This document shows positions 38,381-42,689 of a stretch of 42,689 nucleotides of DNA, piece by piece (the first letter of the stretch is position 1; each line of letters begins with the position of its first letter). The DNA comes from Actinomycetes bacterium. Lineage in GTDB: Bacteria > Actinomycetota > Actinomycetes > Propionibacteriales > Propionibacteriaceae. The stretch covers positions 1 to 42,689 of the forward strand of contig JAEZVO010000050.1 in NCBI GenBank assembly GCA_023443125.1, given 5' to 3'. The notes under the pieces were generated by a model. That model saw only the letters and a list, made by a program, of their open reading frames with translations, did not search any database and was not told where the DNA came from. Made by a program: the position numbers and the translations under genes.

Positions 38381-41000
38381 TCAACGCGACAGGCGCACTG
38401 TCAAGATCTGGAATGGTCGCAGTGTCAGCGCCATGCGGGCGCGGTCGGTGACCGAAACCTGGAGGGTGTCAACTTCCTGCTCGTGCAGGTCGGTGACTGC
38501 TGCGCGCGTGAACGTCGCGTCGGTGGAAAGCACCGTCGACGCCCTGCCTCCCAGCGCCTCGTAGAGACGCACGACGACGTCACCGGACCCGTCTTGGGCT
38601 AGTTTCACCGTCTCGATCCGCACCGCATTGCCCTCCACCGCAGCCAGCGGCTCGACGGGCGCCGTCGCACATATCCGACGCTCGGGGAGCGCGAGGCGGT
38701 ACCCCTCGTCGACAGCCTCCGCGATGTCCGCATCAAGGCGCAGCACGTGCCGGAATGTGTGATTGCCCTGATCCGTGTCGGGATCGGGGTAGCGGGGCCG
38801 CGCAACAGCGATGCACGCAGGGTTGTCGTCGTACCGCCATCATCCCGAGTAGTGCGCGAGACATCATGTCCGTAGACCGACGTGGCGAGCGCAACGCCGT
38901 AGCTGGGTTCGCCGACGTGAATCCACCGGTGTACTGGGATTTCGAAGCGGGCCGCATCCCACGTCGTATTGCGATGCACGGGGCGCTGGACGTAGCCAAA
39001 CTGCGTCTCTGCGCTGGAGCAGGTGGCGTGCACGTCGAGCCCAAAGCCGAGTTTGAGCACCTGCTCCTGATCGGCCCAGTCCACCTCGGTGTCGATGGCC
39101 ACCGCCGCGCGACCGGGCAGCAACGAAATCCGTTGCCGGATAGTTGAGGCCTCGGTGCTAGTCACCACCACCACTGTTGTGCCATCGAGACGAACCACGT
39201 CGGCGACGAGATCACGCCCGACAAGTTCGTAGTCATAGTCGAGATTCCACGCATCCCAAGCGGTGGGTCGGTCGCGGTAGAGCTGCAACACGTTGCCACC
39301 AGCTCCAGGCGCGATGGCATCTCGGTTGCTCGACGTGTCCACCGCGCTCACGATCCGGCCCCGGCGATCCACCACGACCCGAACATTCGCGCTAGTCAGG
39401 ACGAAACCGTCGGCTTCTTCTGAGGCCTGCACCTCCTCCTCGACGGTGGGGGCATGGATCGCTAAACCACCAGCGGTTGGCGTGGCATCCGCGACGAGTT
39501 CCGTCGCCCCCTCAGGGGCTAGCGCGTTGAGCGCGTCGGCAATGATGCCCTCCAACTCGGCGGACATGCGCTCGTAGTTGCCCACTACCTCGTCGTGCAC
39601 CCACGCGATGCTGGCGCTGGGCAGGATGTCGTGGAACTGGTACAGCAAGGCCTGCTGCCAGATTCGTCGCAGCTGCTCGTAGGGGTAGGTGAAGCCGGCG
39701 CGCACCGCTGCCGTCGCCGCCCACAGCTCCGCTTCATGCAGGAGGGCCTCGGTGCGACGATTACCGCGCTTGCACGCCGCCTGTGATGTGAACACGCCCC
39801 GATGGAACTCGAGGTACATCTCCCCAGACCACACCGGCGCGTCTCGGTACTCGTCCTCGGCGCTGGCGAAAAACTCGCGCGGCCCCGTAAGCGTGATCGT
39901 CGGGGAACCGGCAAGATCTGCGCACCGTTTGGCGCGCTCGAGCATCTCCCTGGTGGGCCCGCGTCCGCCGTCGCCGTAGCCAAACAGCAACAGCGAACTC
40001 TTGGCCGCCACCTTCTCGTTGTACTGCCGCTCGCTGCGGTGGATGTCCGGGGCGGTCATGTCGGAGCCGTAGGTGTCGGCCGGCGGGAAGTGCGTAAACA
40101 CGCGAGACCCATCAATGCCTTCCCACCAAAACGGGTGGTGGGGCATGCGGTTGACCTCATTCCACGAGAGCTTCTGGGTGAGGAACCATTTCGCGCCGGC
40201 GAGTTTCGCAATTTGCGGCATCGCCCGCCTGCATACCCAAACGAATCCGGCAGCCACACCTCCGCAGGCTCGAAGCCAAACTCCTCGCGGAAGAACCGGG
40301 TGCCCTCGACGAACTGCCGTGCCATCGCTTCGGCGCCGTGCATGTTGGAATCGGACTCCACCCACATGCCACCTACGGAGATGAACTGTCCCCGACGAAC
40401 CGCAGCCTCGCAGCCTGCAAGCGCTCAAACAGCTCCGGATACTGCTCTTTGAGCCACTGGTACTGCTGCGCCGACGACGCCGCGAACCGGAAGTCCGGCC
40501 ACTGCTCCATGAGGTCAAGTACATTGGAAAATGTGCGCGCCACCTTGCGGGTCGTTTCCCGGATTGGCCACAGCCACGCCGAGTCGATGTGGGCGTGCCC
40601 GACAGCGGCGATCCGATGCGCGTCGGCATAAACTGGGGCAGCCAGCAGCGGTGCCAGCTCGTCTCGTGCGGCCGGGGCGGTGTCGTGGACGTGACGCGGA
40701 TCGAGTTGTTGGAGTGCGCGAGAAATTCCGGCGGCGATCTGCGTGCCGCGAGTGGTATCGTCGCCGATCTCGTGGGCGAGGCCAAGGAGCACCTCGAGGT
40801 CGGTGATCAGCGCGGCAACCTGGAGGTCGCGAAGCCCCAGCGCGATTTCTAGGACGGTGTAGAGTGGCTCGGTCGATGCGGTGCGTGGGGAGCCTTCTTG
40901 CGTTGGCGCGAAGCTCCAGCCGCGGGCCATGTCAGGGTTGGAAGCAGTTTCAAGATAGATGTCGGCGGTGGCTCCCGGCGCGCTATCGGGCAGACGAATC
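38381..41000 (-). pseudogene. GH38 alpha-mannosidase, frameshifted and 5'-truncated
   Basis: Remnant of about 870 codons; intact relatives have about 1000. The first visible part has the GH38 motif G-H-A-H-I-D-S-A-W-L-W-P, later V-W-L-P-D-S-F-G-Y, P-H-H-P-F-W-W-E-G-I-D-G-S and Y-Q-F-H-D-I-L-P-S-A-S. Three frame changes are needed to read it through: an extra base in a C run at 40390-40393, two extra bases (or one missing) near 40223-40228, and a missing base in a G run at 38794-38797. At the 5' end homology runs only to an in-frame TAG near 41000, about 150 residues short. It would have hydrolysed alpha-mannosides in the cytoplasm. The frameshifts could partly be sequencing errors, the truncation not. 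Confidence 0.85.
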
Positions 41001-41074
41001 TAGCGGTTGTGAGGCTCGGTTGCTTTGAGCATGCTGCCTTGGGGATCGTATGCGAGGCCTCGCATTGGAAGCCT

Positions 41075-41463
41075 GGGCATCTGTACTGTTACGCGATGCA
41101 CGGGCACACCTGCTGCAATATTGTTTGCTCCCCGAACGGGCTTGCCAGCGCTGTGTTGGTCCGCGCAGGCCGGGTGATCGAGGGGCTGGAAGAAGCGCGC
41201 CGGAGGCGCCCCGGCGTCGTTGATATCAGACTTGCGCGGGGGCTAGGGAACCTCACTCGGGCGCTGGGTATCACGAAGGTCGATGCTGGTCTGCGCTCTT
41301 TGAGGTGTGTTCCTCGGTGCGATTATTGACCGGGCGACACATCGACGAGGTATCCACTGGCCCGCGCGTCGGCGTATCCCGAGCGGTTGACGAGCCCTGG
41401 CGGCTTTGGATAACCGGCGACCCCACCGTCTCGGCCTATCGCCGCAGTAAGTTGGCTGGTTGA
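41075..41463 (+). pseudogene. Truncated second copy of the 3-methyladenine DNA glycosylase gene
   Basis: From 41075 the plus strand encodes P-G-H-L-Y-C-Y-A-M-H-G-H-T-C-C-N and on to R-A-L-G-I-T-K-V-D-A-G, then shifts frame once near 41290, and continues T-G-P-R-V-G-V-S-R-A-V-D-E-P-W-R-L-W to a stop at 41463. The N-terminal third with the catalytic I-T-E-V-E-A-Y is absent, so it cannot work. It is similar, not identical, to the intact gene at 29623-30204, but the last 55 bases are about 92 percent identical (by eye). The stretch 41001-41074 between it and the mannosidase remnant holds nothing I recognise. Confidence 0.85.
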
Positions 41464-41569
41464 GGAAGGCGGGTGATCCAATTTCCGCACGCATTTTGTG
41501 AGAAGGTCATGTTCGGGCGGAATGCATAGATGCGTGCGGATGTTGGGCCGGCCAGCGGGAGCGGCGGCG

Positions 41570-41748
41570 TCAGTCGGCGTGTTCGACGCAGATGGTTGAC
41601 CACGGCCTGAACTCGAGTCTTCCTGCGGGGATGGCCGTCCCGCAGACGCTGCATGTGCCGAAGGTGCCCTCATCGAGGCGCTGCTGGGCTGCTTCTACTT
41701 CGAGGAGCGTGTCGTGGAGGGCTTCCGCAGCTGCTACGTCGGCGGCTT
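41570..41748 (-). pseudogene. 3' part of a DksA/TraR-type zinc-finger gene, cut by an insertion sequence
   Basis: On the minus strand the visible part encodes a helix (V-A-A-A-E-A-L-H-D-T-L-L-E-V-E-A-A) followed by L-D-E-G-T-F-G-T-C-S-V-C-G-T-A-I-P-A-G-R, then T-I-C-V-E-H-A-D and a TGA at 41570. This is the C-terminal zinc-finger end of the TraR/DksA family, which bind RNA polymerase in the secondary channel. The second Cys pair is C-x-x-H here. The 5' part is missing because the IS5-type element begins at 41749. Bases 41464-41569 show no gene. Confidence 0.75.
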
Positions 41749-42310
41749 GGGCGTGTTGCTAAAGGTTGTTCGGAGCCAGTCGAGGGTGGCGGCCAGGCAG
41801 ATCGCGGCGTGGTAGTTTCGGGCGTACTTGTCTGAGCGCAACGCGATCCCGCGCCATTGTTTGAGTTTGTTGAAGCAACGCTCGACAACGTTGCGGCCCT
41901 TGTAGCGGATGCGCTGGTCGGCACCGAAATCGATGGGCCGGCCACGCTTCTTGCGTCGGTAGGCGATCTGATCATCGCGCTCAGGGATAGTAGCGGCGAT
42001 CCCTCGGGATCTGAGCCATGCCCGGTTCGCTTTGGAGGGGTACCCTTTGTCGGCCAAGAGCCGCGCAGGCCGGGTACGTGGCCTGCCCCGTGCAGACGAC
42101 ACCCGGATCTGGCCGAGCGTGGCCGCGAGCATGGTCGTATCGGCAGTTTGTCCTGGTGTCAGGATGAAGGCCAAGACACGGCCCTTGCCGTCGCTGACCA
42201 GGTGGTTCTTGGTTGTCAACCCGCCTCGGGAACGGCCGATCGCATGATCAGGGGGCTCGGGCCCGTATTTCTTGTAACTCGGTTCAGCCCCCTGTGTCGC
42301 GGGGAAGGGT
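41734..42310 (-). CDS. IS5-family transposase, C-terminal frame (OrfB)
   Basis: About 190 residues reached by frameshift from OrfA. It holds the rest of the DDE site: L-L-A-D-K-G-Y (second Asp) and N-V-V-E-R-C-F-N-K-L-K-Q-W-R (Glu), with the first Asp in OrfA. The last five residues and the stop at 41734 lie beyond the left inverted repeat, in the DksA-type gene, so the stop codon is supplied by host DNA. The start given is where the frames are likely to join, not a true start codon. Confidence 0.8.
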
Positions 42311-42686
42311 CGCGCCGTGCTGATGGACCCGCACGATGGTCGAATCGATCGAGGCGATCCAGTCGAGGTCGCCTTGCTGGTGTGCCCAGGATTGAACATG
42401 TTCCAGCACTCGGGTCCATACGCCTTGCTCGGCCCAGCGGTTGAAGTTCTTGTAGATGGTGTTCCAGTTCCCGAACTGGGCAGGCAGGTCCCTCCATGGT
42501 GCCCCTGTTCGGAATCGCCACGCGGTTGCCTCGACCACCGTGCGTCGCTCTATCGGGGGACGCCCCGTCGGTTTGGGAGCAGGGAACAACGGGCCGATCC
42601 GTGCCCAGACTTCGTCAGAGATCACATCGCGCGACACGTCCCAATTCTCGCGCGAAACACCCCCAGACCCCTTTAGCAACACGCCC
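41749..42686 (-). mobile_element. IS5-family insertion sequence, two overlapping frames
   Basis: The element is 938 bases long with 17-base perfect terminal inverted repeats GGGCGTGTTGCTAAAGG at 41749-41765 and, inverted, 42670-42686. It encodes a transposase in two frames, as in the IS427 group. The flanks visible are CTT on the left and TAA on the right; they do not match, so no target-site duplication is shown, but only three right-hand bases are in the window. It interrupts a DksA/TraR-type gene. Confidence 0.9.
42284..42637 (-). CDS. IS5-family transposase, N-terminal frame (OrfA)
   Basis: Reading frame for 117 residues from GTG 42637 (132 from GTG 42682). It contains the DUF4096-type DNA-binding part (V-W-A-R-I-G-P-L-F-P-A-P, W-R-F-R-T-G-A-P-W-R-D-L-P, W-N-T-I-Y-K-N-F-N-R-W) and ends just after the first catalytic Asp (I-A-S-I-D-S-T). 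To make the full enzyme, ribosomes must change by +1 (or -2) near the run C-C-C-T-T-C-C-C-C, about 42295-42305. No good ribosome-binding site is seen for either start. Confidence 0.85.
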   Translation of the reverse strand: MSRDVISDEVWARIGPLFPAPKPTGRPPIERRTVVEATAWRFRTGAPWRDLPAQFGNWNTIYKNFNRWAEQGVWTRVLEHVQSWAHQQGDLDWIASIDSTIVRVHQHGATLPRDTGG

Positions 42687-42689
42687 TAA

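Noticed and set aside
38605..40785. A 726-residue intact minus-strand protein
   Set aside because: Only its middle matches GH38; its two ends are shifted out of the mannosidase frame, so it is part of a broken gene and not a separate protein.

Overview
The window reads as high-GC actinobacterial chromosome. Pointers are TANNNT -10 hexamers (several placed seven bases before a start codon), a ponA-type penicillin-binding protein followed by a GT87-like membrane protein, ESX-type (type VII secretion) substrates, a DtxR/IdeR iron box and cobalamin riboswitches. A member of the Propionibacteriaceae or a close relative is my best guess, from gene content only.

Left part (1-8060): two type VII-secretion toxin cassettes on the minus strand flank ponA and the GT87-like gene. 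The first holds a YbaB-like protein, a WXG100-like protein, a WXG100-like protein with a hydrophobic tail, a separate DNA/RNA non-specific endonuclease and a YezG-like immunity protein. A second immunity copy starts at the window edge. The second cassette holds a WXG100-like protein, a WXG100-calpain-like protease fusion and a probable immunity protein.

8062-15923: an alanine-racemase-like protein and a FemX-type ligase (minus) diverge from feoA-feoB-feoC (plus), which has an iron box over its promoter. A GtrA-like protein, a PutP-type Na+/proline symporter and a GNAT acetyltransferase follow.

15934-29154: this is the most unusual region, 13 minus-strand genes under two cobalamin riboswitches. 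Riboswitch 1 (about 29040-29150) heads a tightly overlapping operon: a secreted DUF4430/transcobalamin-beta-like surface protein, a second membrane-anchored surface protein, an ECF T component, a tandem ABC ATPase that has lost its catalytic residues, a putative S component, then MoxR, DUF58, a small DUF4381-like protein, two VWA proteins and a TPR-like protein. Riboswitch 2 (about 19195-19284) heads an 811-residue protein with a transcobalamin-like alpha/alpha-toroid domain, a DUF4430-like domain and three wall-type repeats, then a third DUF4430-like membrane-anchored protein. I read this as a vitamin-B12-repressed surface corrinoid capture and import system with a built-in MoxR/VWA module.

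29247-30686: a small unknown protein, a 3-methyladenine DNA glycosylase and an unknown protein. At 30860-30884 lies the 3' end of a tRNA without its 5' half, next to direct repeats, which looks like one edge of an integrated element.

30900-42689: island-like DNA. It holds a YdcF-family membrane protein and a FadR/GntR regulator with two operators that diverges from a four-gene, lower-GC operon. That operon has a TIM-barrel enzyme, an oxidoisomerase, a GntP permease and a DhaK-DhaL kinase, and matches the D-apionate to L-erythrulose-phosphate route. Beyond it are a frameshifted, 5'-truncated GH38 alpha-mannosidase, a broken second copy of the DNA glycosylase, and a DksA/TraR-type gene cut by an IS5-family element that ends at the window edge.
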